64,000 nt of DNA from contig PWMQ01000034.1 of the NCBI GenBank assembly GCA_003558125.1, forward strand, positions 1 to 64,000, given 5' to 3'. This stretch comes from Natronospira sp. Lineage in GTDB: Bacteria; Pseudomonadota; Gammaproteobacteria; Natronospirales; Natronospiraceae. Below are positions 42,659-52,893 of this stretch, in pieces (within the stretch, counting starts at the first letter, position 1; each line of letters starts with the position of its first letter). The notes beneath the pieces were generated by a model that was given only the letters and a program-made list of their open reading frames with translations, made no database searches and was not told the DNA's origin. The position numbers and the translations under genes were made by a program.

Positions 42659-44293
42659 TTAATTTCGGGTCAATACGCGCCGTGCGAAAAGACCGGCAGC
42701 AAACAGCACCAGGAGGGGCAAGGACGGGTCTTTGAAACCATTACCATTACCCATGACGCAACCGGAGCCGGAAGAGCTGCTGCCCTCAGAGCCGCTATCG
42801 CCCTCGTCTCCATCATCGCCGTTACTATCATCATCGTCGTCGTCCTGACGATTGATTCGTACATCATCGATGAACACCCGAAGATCGGGATCCTGGCTAT
42901 CCAGGGCATCGACAACACGGATGCTGAGGCGAACAAAATTATCACCGGCTCCCGGGGTTACCGGCACGGTTTCGAACAGCTCCCAGGTATCCGCCTGGAA
43001 AATCTGATCGGTATCGCTGTTGTTTTCCAAAGGATCATCATTATCCAGGGTGGAGTTGATGCGAGTAAGGCAGCTATCCCAGTCTTCGTGGAACTCATAC
43101 ATCAGCGCCACATCAAGACGCTGACCTTCGTTACTGCGCAGGTAGGCGCTATAACTGAACTCCCCGTCGAGGTCGCGAATGTCGACGCACTGGTCCAGAT
43201 TATCGTCGTTGGCATCTGATGGATCACCGCTGGAGATGTCATCGATACCGCGGAACTTGAATACCCTGTTACCGACGACGGCATCGAAATTCAGCCCACG
43301 GTCTTCATTGGGCACGGCTTCGGTTGCGGCACCTCCATCGCTCTGGAGGTCCGACAGCATCCAGCCGAAAGGTCCCTGGTCGTCATCCGGCCACGGCGTA
43401 CGAACCGAGAAGAATGCGTCCCTTTCAAGGTCACCGGGGAGCTGATCAAAATCACCATTGACCAGCAGGTTGTCACCGTCGTTGATCCCATCAATGCTCA
43501 GGACCACATGGTCCAGATAACTCTGCCGGGGTCCAGTGGGTTCAGATCCATCATCGGTCTGGTCACCGGCGCCAATGAAAATGGCCACCGACTGGTACTC
43601 TTCGTCGGCGGCACCCTCCAGGATGGCGGTGGCCCACTCCCACGGCTCGATGACCAGGGCTTGGACATGATTTTCCACGGCGGTGCCGGAGCTGACGAGG
43701 TCGAAACGCTGGAAGTGCACCTGAGCGCCATCGGCAAGGTCCACCACGTCGTCAAAGAGATCGATGTCTTCGTTCAGCTCGCCCGCACAATCAGTCTCGC
43801 TGTAAAACTTCACGGCGAGTTCTACTGGCAATTCGCCGATGCCATCGGTAGCGCGGGGGAACTGGGTCGTGGCGTTCACGGAAAGGCTGAAATCAGCGCC
43901 TTGGACGTTGACCGTCGACAGATCCACGCACTGGGCGATTGCATCGTCATCGCCACTCAATGCATTGTCATTTTCGGAGAAGCGCACGACCGTATCTTGA
44001 TACGCATCCAGATAATCAAAGGCGCTGATGTCGGTGAGAATGAACTGTTCACCGAGATCAAGGATAACCCAGCCCGGCAGGCTGTCCAGCTGGCCTTCGC
44101 ACATGTCATCGAACGCGGATTCACATTGATCGGCATCGGTTTCGCTCTGGAGCACGAAAGCGCGTTCCGAGACCGAAAAATCACCATTGACAACATGTCC
44201 GGCCTGGGATGTGGTGGCGGCGAGTCCCAGTGCAATGGCGGAAGCGAGGGCCCCGCCCCCGAATTTTCCAAAATTCTTTGCTGTGCTGTTCAT
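42659..44293 (-). CDS. Secreted acidic protein with CTERM sorting signal (JDVT-like)
   Basis: 544 aa. Signal peptide cut near SQA|GHVV. Two similar halves each open with a VNGDF motif (VVNGDFSVSE, LLVNGDFDQLP), as in carbohydrate-binding-like beta-sandwich domains. The C-terminus is an Asp/Ser/Gly linker, then SGCVMGNGNGFKDPSLPLL, a membrane helix (VLFAAGLFA) and RRVLTRN. Cys, DPxLP, helix and basic tail resemble the JDVT-CTERM class handled by a CAAX-type sorting protease. The assignment is by pattern only. AGAGGT precedes the ATG. Confidence 0.75.
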   Translation of the reverse strand: MNSTAKNFGKFGGGALASAIALGLAATTSQAGHVVNGDFSVSERAFVLQSETDADQCESAFDDMCEGQLDSLPGWVILDLGEQFILTDISAFDYLDAYQDTVVRFSENDNALSGDDDAIAQCVDLSTVNVQGADFSLSVNATTQFPRATDGIGELPVELAVKFYSETDCAGELNEDIDLFDDVVDLADGAQVHFQRFDLVSSGTAVENHVQALVIEPWEWATAILEGAADEEYQSVAIFIGAGDQTDDGSEPTGPRQSYLDHVVLSIDGINDGDNLLVNGDFDQLPGDLERDAFFSVRTPWPDDDQGPFGWMLSDLQSDGGAATEAVPNEDRGLNFDAVVGNRVFKFRGIDDISSGDPSDANDDNLDQCVDIRDLDGEFSYSAYLRSNEGQRLDVALMYEFHEDWDSCLTRINSTLDNDDPLENNSDTDQIFQADTWELFETVPVTPGAGDNFVRLSIRVVDALDSQDPDLRVFIDDVRINRQDDDDDDSNGDDGDEGDSGSEGSSSSGSGCVMGNGNGFKDPSLPLLVLFAAGLFARRVLTRN

Positions 44294-44455
44294 TTGCTTA
44301 CCTCTCTTGCTGATGAAACGGTCCGAACAGATCCGGTGCGCTACACCCTGACCAAGGCAGGTTTCACATCCGTGACGATGAGGTTAAAAGCAGGTTTCTT
44401 TTGGACCGCCGGGCATCCACCTTGAGACTCACGACCCAATCTGATCCGCTGCCTG

Positions 44456-45910
44456 TTAGAACTCGTACTGAAAGCGCAAGGCGTAAGCCATGCTTTCCCA
44501 TGACTTCGGCCCACCATCGACCGGGTCGATGCCACGTTCGGCATCGATGTACATCACATTGAACTTGAGGATGATGTCGTCTTCGGGATACCAATTGAGT
44601 GCAAAGGTGTAGTGATCAATCTTCTGTCGATCGTCTGCCACGTGATGCTCCATGGAGTCGGCAGTGGCAAAGCGTGCAGCCAGTTCCCAGGCACCTCGCC
44701 CGCCCTTGCTAAGAGGGCTGTCGACGCTGGTTCGTCCAAAATCTCCACTGAAGGCCCGGTAGTTGCGCTGTTCGCCGGTGAGGAACCAGTTGGCCTGGAG
44801 GTAATAGCCGGATGATTCCATTTCGGTCACCTCCGGATTGGCTCCCTCAAAACCACGGGACTCCTCGTCCCGAAAGAGTGTCTGTACCAGGTATTCCCCC
44901 TGAAGTGAGAACGGGCCTGTACCCCAGGCGGCTTCCAGGGCATATGTGGTCCAGTCGCGAACATTTTCCATATCATTTTCGCCGATCATGCGACCGTCCA
45001 CGGCGCGGGTGCCAAGACGGGTCCGCATGCGCACCGGGTTGTATTGCCGTTCCCTTCCGCGACTGCGTTCATACTCGTAGGCATTGCGTCGATAGTTGAC
45101 AGAAAGACCCAGGTGCGACCAGAGACCGGCTTCTTCGTCCAATACGGGTGCGAATGAGGTACGGCCCGCGAAGGACCAGCCTTCACTCACGTCACGATCT
45201 CGTGCAACGCCATCACCGCCGAACAGTCCTGCCGCGGCATACCATCGTGGCAGGATGGTTTCATACATCACACCGAGTTCACGGCTGGGTCGATAGGCGT
45301 CCACTGGAGCAGCTCGCTCTATGAAGGTGATCCGGCGGGAACTGGTGCTGCTCTCCATGCTGAACGGTTCCTTGAAGTGTCCAACCGCGAGACGACCCTG
45401 AGGAAACAGATAGGCGATATAGGCGTTGGCGAAGCGAACTTCGTCATCCCGGAAATCCACCTCCAGCTGCCACTCCCAGTTGTCGCACATCACACCCAGG
45501 GCCCCGAGGCGGGCACGCCGCAAGATGGTGCCGTAGCGAGCAATGTCGCCCCGATCGGCTCGCTCGTCGTCGGTGGTCTTGAATGGATTCTCAAGCCAGG
45601 CGGCGTCGGCCATTAAACGGCCACGGAAGCCGAAACGGTGCTTTCCATCGGCCGTTTCAATGGCGAACTTGTTCACTCGAGCGCGAATGTCATCGCCGAC
45701 GACGGGCATGGTCGGTTCATAATCAAAGGACTCGAACCGTTTTACCGGCGCGTCTTCGGCCAACAGGGCATCCGCCCGCTCACGGCTCAGCGTACCCTCC
45801 TCGACCAGGGCTTCGATGAGACGGGATTCAGCACTGCTTGCATTGGCCGCGGGTGCACTCATCAATGCAGCCAGGCCAATGCCAATCAGGGAACTGGCAT
45901 GCTTATTCAT
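44456..45910 (-). CDS. OprO/OprP-type porin
   Basis: 484 aa from MNKHASSL (AAGGAG upstream; a 17-codon longer frame lacks it). Signal peptide, a short coiled N-terminal part (SRLIEALVEEGTLSRERADA) then a barrel with the family features FGFRGRLMADAA, RRARLGALG, VGHFKEPFSMES and a final ALRFQYEF. OprP-like porins take up phosphate or pyrophosphate under P limitation. It is just downstream of a PhoB-type ABC cluster, and a possible Pho box lies at 46074. Confidence 0.87.
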   Translation of the reverse strand: MNKHASSLIGIGLAALMSAPAANASSAESRLIEALVEEGTLSRERADALLAEDAPVKRFESFDYEPTMPVVGDDIRARVNKFAIETADGKHRFGFRGRLMADAAWLENPFKTTDDERADRGDIARYGTILRRARLGALGVMCDNWEWQLEVDFRDDEVRFANAYIAYLFPQGRLAVGHFKEPFSMESSTSSRRITFIERAAPVDAYRPSRELGVMYETILPRWYAAAGLFGGDGVARDRDVSEGWSFAGRTSFAPVLDEEAGLWSHLGLSVNYRRNAYEYERSRGRERQYNPVRMRTRLGTRAVDGRMIGENDMENVRDWTTYALEAAWGTGPFSLQGEYLVQTLFRDEESRGFEGANPEVTEMESSGYYLQANWFLTGEQRNYRAFSGDFGRTSVDSPLSKGGRGAWELAARFATADSMEHHVADDRQKIDHYTFALNWYPEDDIILKFNVMYIDAERGIDPVDGGPKSWESMAYALRFQYEF

Positions 45911-46073
45911 GATTTCTCCTTCACGTGCATCGAAGCGCCCGGGATGACACGACAGCGGCACCGCCGTCCGTGGGTGCGTGGGGCGCGAGGCAAGTCCTTC
46001 CCGGGGAACAAGGAAACGCCGCTGGTGGGCAAGCCATGTTAGGCGGTAGAGATTGCAGGGATTTAACGAGAAT

Positions 46074-46091
46074 GTTTCAGCGATTTTTCAG
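46074..46091 (-). promoter_or_regulatory. Possible second Pho box, upstream of the porin
   Basis: CTGAAAA-ATCG-CTGAAAC has the 7+4+7 layout of a PhoB box, but only CTG and A match each half. A TTAAAT follows at 7 bases and could be the -10. It overlaps the permease stop. Weak alone; supported by the stronger box at 49939. Confidence 0.35.
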
Positions 46092-47755
46092 TGGGATGAA
46101 CGGCGTCTCAGCTGGAAGGCCACGAGCACGATGGTGCTGAGCAGAATGGTCAGGCTGGCCATCGCCATAGCCAGGGAGATATCCCCCTGTTCGAATTGGC
46201 TGAAGATGAAGGTGGCGGTGGTGTCGGTGCCGGGCGGCAGCAAGAGGATGGAAGCCACCAGTTCCCGCATGCAAACAATGAAGGTGACCAGCCAGGCGGC
46301 ACTCAGCGCCGGACCCAGTTGAGGCAGTACGATGCGGGTAAACACCGTGAAACGGTTGGCGCCCAGAACGGCGGCGGCATTCTCCAGATTCACGCTCATG
46401 CTTTGCAGGCTGGCATTGGCGTAGTTGAGGGCGTCGGTGATGTAGATGATCACGTAGGCCAGCAGCAGCATCCACACCGTATTGTAGAGATCGAACGGTA
46501 TCCAGGGCGCGTTCCAGGCCAGAATCAGGGCCACGGCCATGACGATCTTTGGAATCACCCGGGGCAAGGTGGCAATGCCATCCAGCAACTGTTGCAGGAG
46601 ACCACGGTTGCGACTGCCCACATAGGCGATGTATCCGCCAATCAGAATACAGACGGTGGCGGCGGACAGGGACAGGCCAAGGCTCGTCAGCAGCGCCGAG
46701 GCACCCCGGGATCCCGGACTGAGGAGCTCGCGATAGTGAGCCAGAGTCAGGGCGGGGCGACCACCCTGCCAGCCCTCGGCGAGGCTGCTGAGCATCATGG
46801 CCAGGTAGGGGACTATCGTGCTAAGCAGGAACAGCAGGGCGACGAAGGCCCAGCCAAGCCAGTGACCCTTACGCCCAATGGGGAGTTGTCTTGCCGGGCC
46901 CGGGCGGTAGCGCCCCCCACCGATCCATTGACCAAGCCAGCGACTGCCATAGAGGCCAGCCAGCGCCATCAGGCACAGCAGACTGGATAAGGAAGTGGCC
47001 AAACCAAGATCGACCGGCCAGCTGGTCACCAGATAGAAGATTTCGGCCGGCAGGAGGGGCAGATTGGAGCGTGTCCCCAGGACGGCCGGGACTCCGAAGT
47101 TGGAGATGGCCTCCAGGAAGACCAGCAGACCGGCATTGAGAATGGCTGGCAGCAAGAGCGGCAGCAGAATCAAACGCAGACGCTGCGACAGGCCGGCACC
47201 GAGCTGGGCGGCCGCATCATCAAAACGTTGCGGGAGCCGTTCCAGAGCCGCTTCCACCGCCAGCGCCACATAGCCAAAAGAGGCCAGGGCCATGACGGTA
47301 CTGACCCCCCAGAATGAAAAGAACCAGGCACGCAGGCCGGCCGGCAGTCCCCCGAGGAAAGCGTCTGCAAAGCCCCCCTCCTGCATGACGAGAATGTAGG
47401 ACAGCGCGGCGATGTAGGGCGGTGTCATGATGGGAAAGAGGAGGCTGAGCCGCAGCCAGAGCTTTCCGGGGATGTCAGTACGGGCCAGCAGGAAACCGCA
47501 GGGAATGCCAATCACCCAGCTGATCAGGGTCACGCTGCCGGCCCACAGCAGGCTGGTGCCGATCATGGCGCCCAGATCCGTGGTTTCGGCGATGCGTTGA
47601 TAGGGCTCGAGGAAGCCGCTCAGGGAGCCGCCGAGAATCTGCGGGAAGACGCTTTGCAGAAAGAGAATGAGCAAAGGATAGCCGGTCAACAGCAGCAACA
47701 GACCCAGGCAAAGGAGCAGGGGCAGACGCTGCAGAAGGAACGCTTGCCTGACCAT
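46088..47755 (-). CDS. ABC importer permease (two fused permease domains)
   Basis: 555 aa from MVRQAFLL, whose A overlaps the binding-protein stop (TGATG). About 12 membrane helices in two homologous halves, each with an EAA-type loop (ALERLPQRFDDAAAQLGAGL and LENAAAVLGANRFTVFTRI). This is the FbpB/SfuB or PhnU (2-aminoethylphosphonate) layout. The cargo could be ferric iron or a phosphonate. The upstream Pho box favours a phosphorus-linked substrate. Confidence 0.88.
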   Translation of the reverse strand: MVRQAFLLQRLPLLLCLGLLLLLTGYPLLILFLQSVFPQILGGSLSGFLEPYQRIAETTDLGAMIGTSLLWAGSVTLISWVIGIPCGFLLARTDIPGKLWLRLSLLFPIMTPPYIAALSYILVMQEGGFADAFLGGLPAGLRAWFFSFWGVSTVMALASFGYVALAVEAALERLPQRFDDAAAQLGAGLSQRLRLILLPLLLPAILNAGLLVFLEAISNFGVPAVLGTRSNLPLLPAEIFYLVTSWPVDLGLATSLSSLLCLMALAGLYGSRWLGQWIGGGRYRPGPARQLPIGRKGHWLGWAFVALLFLLSTIVPYLAMMLSSLAEGWQGGRPALTLAHYRELLSPGSRGASALLTSLGLSLSAATVCILIGGYIAYVGSRNRGLLQQLLDGIATLPRVIPKIVMAVALILAWNAPWIPFDLYNTVWMLLLAYVIIYITDALNYANASLQSMSVNLENAAAVLGANRFTVFTRIVLPQLGPALSAAWLVTFIVCMRELVASILLLPPGTDTTATFIFSQFEQGDISLAMAMASLTILLSTIVLVAFQLRRRSSH

Positions 47756-48780
47756 CACGGCGTCGACTCCGCCGGAATCACTTCGGCTCTTTCCACACGG
47801 ATCTGGAAGCGACGCAGGATGGTCGCCTGTTGCTCCCATGCCGCGACCGGATCCACATCAAAGGTGGCGGGTGCCTCGGCGTGTCGGCGCAGTGCACTTG
47901 GCTCGACGTCTGTTCTCGCCGGCAGAAGATGTTGCGCCGCAACCGCTTCCTGCATGGCTTCACTGAGATAGAAGTCGACAAAATGTCGAGCCAGCTGGGG
48001 CACCGGCGTATCCGCCAGGACGGCGACGGGCCGTTCCACCAGGGCCGAGCCAGACGGTGGGTAATGCATGCGAATATCCGCACCGGCGTCGATCTGGCGA
48101 TAGATCAGGTAATCGGCGGCCGCGAGTATCACGTCATAGGTTCCGACCACCAGGCCGCTGATGGCCTGACTGTTGGCAGCCGAAAAAATCAGGCCATGCT
48201 GGCGGGCGGCACGGAAATCGTCCCGCGCGGCCGCCTCGCCCCGTTGCAGACTGTAGGCGACGAGAAAGTCACCGGCCGAACCGGAGCGGGAAGGCGAAGG
48301 CATGGTCACCCTGCCCGGCCCCTCGCCGGCGAACACGGTTGCCCAGTCGAGGTTTTCGTCCTTGTCCGCTCGCAGGGCCATGCCGACCAGTGCCGCCGAG
48401 GTGGCAAAGTAGTACTGATCCGGGTCGTGCCACTCCTCACGACTGTCTTCCCACCAGTCGGGATTGGGGTAGGCCAGCAGGCGGCCGTCCTGTTTCAGGG
48501 CCTCGGCGGCCGAGCGACTGGCGAAAACGACCACATCCGCCCGTGGCCGATAACGCTCCGCTTCGAGACGGGCCATTACCTGTCCGGTGGTGGCGGCAAA
48601 CAACTCGACACGTACGCCTTTCTCCGACTCGAAGGCCTCTGCCACCTGTTCGGCCAGCACGCGTGGCCCGGCGGAATAGACCACCAGGGTCTCGTCTTGA
48701 TCCTGCTGGCTGCAGGCAATGACCAACAGGAGAAGCAACAGCAAGGAGGTAGCCGTCAGGGGATGACGCGGAAGGGACAT
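47755..48780 (-). CDS. ABC importer substrate-binding lipoprotein
   Basis: 341 aa with lipobox VIAC at about residue 23. Bacterial type-2 binding protein: LVVYSAGPRVLAEQVAEAFE, VELFAATTGQVMARLEAE, then PRADVVVFAS. The fold is that of FbpA/FutA and of AEP-binding PhnS. The paired Tyr residues used for iron by FbpA are not obvious (AADYLIYRQ is the only Tyr pair), which also argues against a simple iron carrier. It starts 8 bases after the ATPase gene. Confidence 0.86.
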   Translation of the reverse strand: MSLPRHPLTATSLLLLLLLVIACSQQDQDETLVVYSAGPRVLAEQVAEAFESEKGVRVELFAATTGQVMARLEAERYRPRADVVVFASRSAAEALKQDGRLLAYPNPDWWEDSREEWHDPDQYYFATSAALVGMALRADKDENLDWATVFAGEGPGRVTMPSPSRSGSAGDFLVAYSLQRGEAAARDDFRAARQHGLIFSAANSQAISGLVVGTYDVILAAADYLIYRQIDAGADIRMHYPPSGSALVERPVAVLADTPVPQLARHFVDFYLSEAMQEAVAAQHLLPARTDVEPSALRRHAEAPATFDVDPVAAWEQQATILRRFQIRVERAEVIPAESTP

Positions 48781-48788
48781 GGTTGATG

Positions 48789-49859
<1,071 letters not shown>

Positions 49860-49938
49860 CATGACCTCCGGAAATCCCTGCCGTGCCGAACCGGGGAAGA
49901 TTCGGGCAAAAACCGACGGTCGAGGATGCCAGAGGGGC

Positions 49939-49967
49939 CTTTCAGTTTTATGACAGGGCCATGACGG
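49939..49967 (-). promoter_or_regulatory. Pho box with three half-sites
   Basis: Minus strand CCGTCAT-GGCC-CTGTCAT-AAAA-CTGAAAG: three 7-base units at an 11-base period. The central one is exact to the PhoB half-site CTGTCAT, the first has one mismatch and the third keeps CTGnnA. It lies about 80 bases before the ABC ATPase start. Confidence 0.75.
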
Positions 49968-50079
49968 GAGACGGCCGTTCGTCGGGAACTGTAACGGTCA
50001 GATAGGGTTCAGACAACCGTGCTTATTTCGCTTTCCCGGATACATCAGCAACTTCGGAGGCACTTGAAGGTTATAAAAG

Positions 50080-50110
50080 AAAGCCCCGTTCAATCATTGA
50101 ACGGGGCTTT
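50080..50110 (-). terminator. Terminator after the class III aminotransferase
   Basis: AAGCCCCGTTCAA, TCA, TTGAACGGGGCTT: perfect 13-bp stem. On the minus strand it is followed by U-rich TCTTTTATAA. Remaining bases of this 300-base gap (49968-50079) show nothing else. Confidence 0.87.
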
Positions 50111-50168
50111 CCCGGGACGCTTTCCCTGTACTGGCCAGCGAAAGCGGTGCCTGGCAGAGGGCAGAAAC

Positions 50169-51674
50169 TCAGCCGGTCTCGCGCATTTCCTTGCGAGGCC
50201 CATGTTCCAGGGCGTCACGCACGGCCTCGATCATCAGATCGACCTCTTCGGAGGTGATGTCAAAATGGGGCGTGAAGCGCAGGGAGTTCTCGCCGCCGTG
50301 GATCACGCCCAGGCCGCGGGTACGCATGTACTCCTCGGTGGAGCCGGCGCCGTAGCACTTGTACTCGCCGCTATCCAGTTCGCAGGAGAAGAGCAGACCG
50401 GTGCCCTGGACCTTGGTGATCTTGCCCGCCAGCTCGGTCTTCAGCGCTTCCAGCTTGTCCACGCATTCCTGACCGCGATCGCGGATGTTGGCGCGCAACT
50501 CGTCACTGATGGATTCCAGCACCGCCACGCCCACGTCCATGGCGCGCGGATTGGCGGTCATGGTGTTGCCGTAGATGCCCTTACGATAGAGGCTCGCGGC
50601 ACGCTCGTTCATGGCCAAGACGGACAGGGGATACTGACCGGCGTTCAGGGCCTTGGAATAGCTCTCCATGTCCGGACCGTCCAGCTTCTCGAAGCCGGGG
50701 TAATCGACAATGGACAGACAGCCGGTGGCACGCAGGCCGGCCTGAATGCTGTCCACCAGCAGCAGGGTGCCATGCTCACGGGTCAGCTCTCGAGCGGCCT
50801 GGTAGAACTCGGGGGTAATGGCCATGCCGGGATTGCCCTCACCCATCACCGGTTCGATGAACAGTCCCTCGATGAATACGCCATCCGCCTCGGCCTGGGC
50901 GAACCTCGCCTTGAGGTCCTCGACATTGTTCACTTCCACGGTCACCAGATCCTCATCGCGGTCGCGGAAGCTGGCCAGATGCTTCTGATAGGTGCCGCGA
51001 CTGGAGTCGGAGAACTGGGCCGGCCGATCGGTACGGCCATGGAAACCGCCCACCAGGGCCATGCGACGAATCGCCTTCCCGGCATGGGGGCCACCCTCAT
51101 CGGTGGCGATCTTGGCATTGACGTCAGCGATACGGGCCGCCACGGTCACGGCCTCGGAACCGGAGTTCATGCACAGGAAGCGATCGAAGGGGCAGTCGCC
51201 GCCGCGGGCATGACCAATCTCGCGTTCCAGGGCGTCCACCAGGCGGCGCTGACTGAAATTGGCGGTCATGATGTTGGCCATGACGTGCGGCCGGTTCATG
51301 GCCTCAAGCACCCGCTCGGGGGCATGGCCCATGCCGAGCATGCCGTAGCCGCCGTTGTCATGCAGCACCGCACCCTTGGCGGTCACGATCCAGGGCCCAC
51401 GGGCCGCCAGGGTCACATAGGGATTGACGGCATCATCGGGGTAGAAATTGACGAAGCGCCCCTGAATTTCCTGGATCTGCTGCTCTTCATCCAGGTTCAG
51501 CATGTCACCGTAGTCACCCTTGAGCTCGGCGAACACCGCCAGCGCCTCGTCCACGGCCTGGACCAGCAGTGGATCCTGCTCGGCAAAACGACTGATCACA
51601 TCGTCGGACAGCCCACTGGTGAGTGTAGCGCCGCCCACGGCGCGAATTTCCCTGAGTTTGTCGAGTACCGACAT
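50169..51674 (-). CDS. Class III (PLP) aminotransferase
   Basis: 501 aa from MSVLDKLRE; the longer frame of 47 codons upstream has no family match. Class III fold: NSGSEAVTVAARIADV, LVGGFHGRT, LLLVDSIQAG in place of the usual LIFDEVQTG, and the PLP lysine in SYSKALNAG. The class includes GABA, ornithine, lysine and taurine aminotransferases. The substitution in the DEVQ motif (DSIQ) is unusual and the substrate is not assigned. Transcribed alone, divergent from a methyltransferase. Confidence 0.85.
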   Translation of the reverse strand: MSVLDKLREIRAVGGATLTSGLSDDVISRFAEQDPLLVQAVDEALAVFAELKGDYGDMLNLDEEQQIQEIQGRFVNFYPDDAVNPYVTLAARGPWIVTAKGAVLHDNGGYGMLGMGHAPERVLEAMNRPHVMANIMTANFSQRRLVDALEREIGHARGGDCPFDRFLCMNSGSEAVTVAARIADVNAKIATDEGGPHAGKAIRRMALVGGFHGRTDRPAQFSDSSRGTYQKHLASFRDRDEDLVTVEVNNVEDLKARFAQAEADGVFIEGLFIEPVMGEGNPGMAITPEFYQAARELTREHGTLLLVDSIQAGLRATGCLSIVDYPGFEKLDGPDMESYSKALNAGQYPLSVLAMNERAASLYRKGIYGNTMTANPRAMDVGVAVLESISDELRANIRDRGQECVDKLEALKTELAGKITKVQGTGLLFSCELDSGEYKCYGAGSTEEYMRTRGLGVIHGGENSLRFTPHFDITSEEVDLMIEAVRDALEHGPRKEMRETG

Positions 51675-51871
51675 GGCTCCGGCCTCTCTTCTGTTGGGAA
51701 CCCTGAAGCAAACAGACTCCGGGTTCGGTGGCCCCAAAAACAAATACCGGACGGAATGCTCGAACGACTGGGGCCTGCTGGCCCCGCGCCCGGAATCCGC
51801 CCGGTTCGTGTACAATCCTCGCTGTTCGGCATGGCGCCGAAGACCTTGTAGAATACCGAAAAACGCCCCTT

Positions 51872-52531
51872 ATGTCCAGGCAAGCCGCTCCCTCCTGCCC
51901 CCTCTGCGACACCCGCCAGGGCCGTCTGTTCTGCATCGACGCCCGCCGGGGCCGCCGCTACCGGCGCTGCCCGGATTGCCGCCTAACCTGGCTTGACCCC
52001 GAGCAACGCCCCAACCCGGCCAGGGAAAGGGCGGAATACGCCCTGCACCAGAACGATCCGGCCGATCCCGGCTATCGGCAGTTTCTCTCCAGGGTGGCCG
52101 ACCCGCTGCAACAACAGCTGCAACCGGGTTCACAGGGCCTGGACTACGGCTGCGGCCCGGCAGCGGTCCTCGCGGACATGCTCACCGCCGCCGGCCTGCC
52201 CACCACGGCCTATGACCCCTGCTTCCGGGCAGAACCGGCGGCACTGTCGGGACGCTATGATTTCATCAGCTGCACCGAAACGGCGGAGCACTTCTTCCAC
52301 CCGGGCCGGGAATTTCGCCGACTGACCGAGCTGCTGCGACCGGGCGGCGTGCTCGCGGTGATGACCGGCCGACTGACCGAAGACGCCCGCTTCGCCCGCT
52401 GGCGCTACCGTCACGACCCCACCCACGTCTGCTTCTACCGCGACGAGACCTTCGCCTGGCTGGAACAGCACGTCGGCTATTCCCGTGTCTACCGCCGGGG
52501 TGATGTATGGATCGGTCGGCGGCTGGCTTGA
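51872..52531 (+). CDS. Class I SAM methyltransferase with zinc-ribbon N-terminus
   Basis: 219 aa from MSRQAAPSC. N-terminal CPLC ... CPDC zinc ribbon (residues 8-36), then a Rossmann methyltransferase: LDYGCGPAAVLADML for SAM binding, SCTETAEHFF, LLRPGGVLAVMT. This resembles the TylF/UbiE-like small metabolite methyltransferases found in many proteobacteria. The acceptor is unknown. The ribosome site is weak; an upstream frame of 48 codons is open but not conserved-looking. Confidence 0.86.
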   Translation: MSRQAAPSCPLCDTRQGRLFCIDARRGRRYRRCPDCRLTWLDPEQRPNPARERAEYALHQNDPADPGYRQFLSRVADPLQQQLQPGSQGLDYGCGPAAVLADMLTAAGLPTTAYDPCFRAEPAALSGRYDFISCTETAEHFFHPGREFRRLTELLRPGGVLAVMTGRLTEDARFARWRYRHDPTHVCFYRDETFAWLEQHVGYSRVYRRGDVWIGRRLA

Positions 52532-52643
52532 GGGGCAGGGCGAGGGAATGATTGTAAGCAGTGTGTGTTGGCTTTCGGCTGGCGATTGCCCTTTGACGAG
52601 GGTGACGGGGGCGCGTTCCGGCTGCGGGGCGGTAAGCTCCACA

Positions 52644-52715
52644 TCGCGAATGAATTCGCTCCCACGGTGCCTGTGGCGCAGGCTGAAGCCGCCGTGGGAG
52701 CGGATCTATCCGCGA
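52644..52715. repeat. REPIN-like inverted repeat, copy 2
   Basis: TCGCGAATGAATTCGCTCCC (52644-52663) with ACGG after it faces CCGTGGGAGCGGATCTATCC plus GCGA (52692-52715); arms match at 20 of 24 positions. Same family as the 18657 copy. It follows the methyltransferase stop by about 110 bases. Confidence 0.82.
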
Positions 52716-52759
52716 TTGACCGGGCTGAATCGAAAACACTCTCCCAGATCTTAAAGGCA

Positions 52760-52775
52760 GCCTATGCACATAGGC
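52760..52775. repeat. Short palindrome in the 52.5-52.9 kb gap
   Basis: GCCTATG-CA-CATAGGC, 7-bp arms. No role assigned. The rest of this 360-base gap shows only the REPIN and the 12-bp hairpin. Confidence 0.45.
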
Positions 52776-52840
52776 CCTCATACCATCAAAAACTGGATAC
52801 TTTCGCTCCCTTCCTTAGGCCTAGCGTGACATGTGGGCTA

Positions 52841-52872
52841 ATGATGGGCCCAGCAGTTGGTGGGCCCATCAT
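52841..52872 (-). terminator. 12-bp hairpin downstream of the orphan gene
   Basis: ATGATGGGCCCA, 8-base loop, TGGGCCCATCAT, ending 22 bases after the stop at 52894. No U-run, so it may be Rho-assisted. Confidence 0.65.
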
Positions 52873-52893
52873 CTGGTCACTTCGCTGTTAGTC

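Noticed and set aside
50019-51851. 610-codon plus-strand frame opposite the aminotransferase
   Set aside because: Low-complexity His/Gly-rich translation without motifs, antisense to a clear class III aminotransferase.
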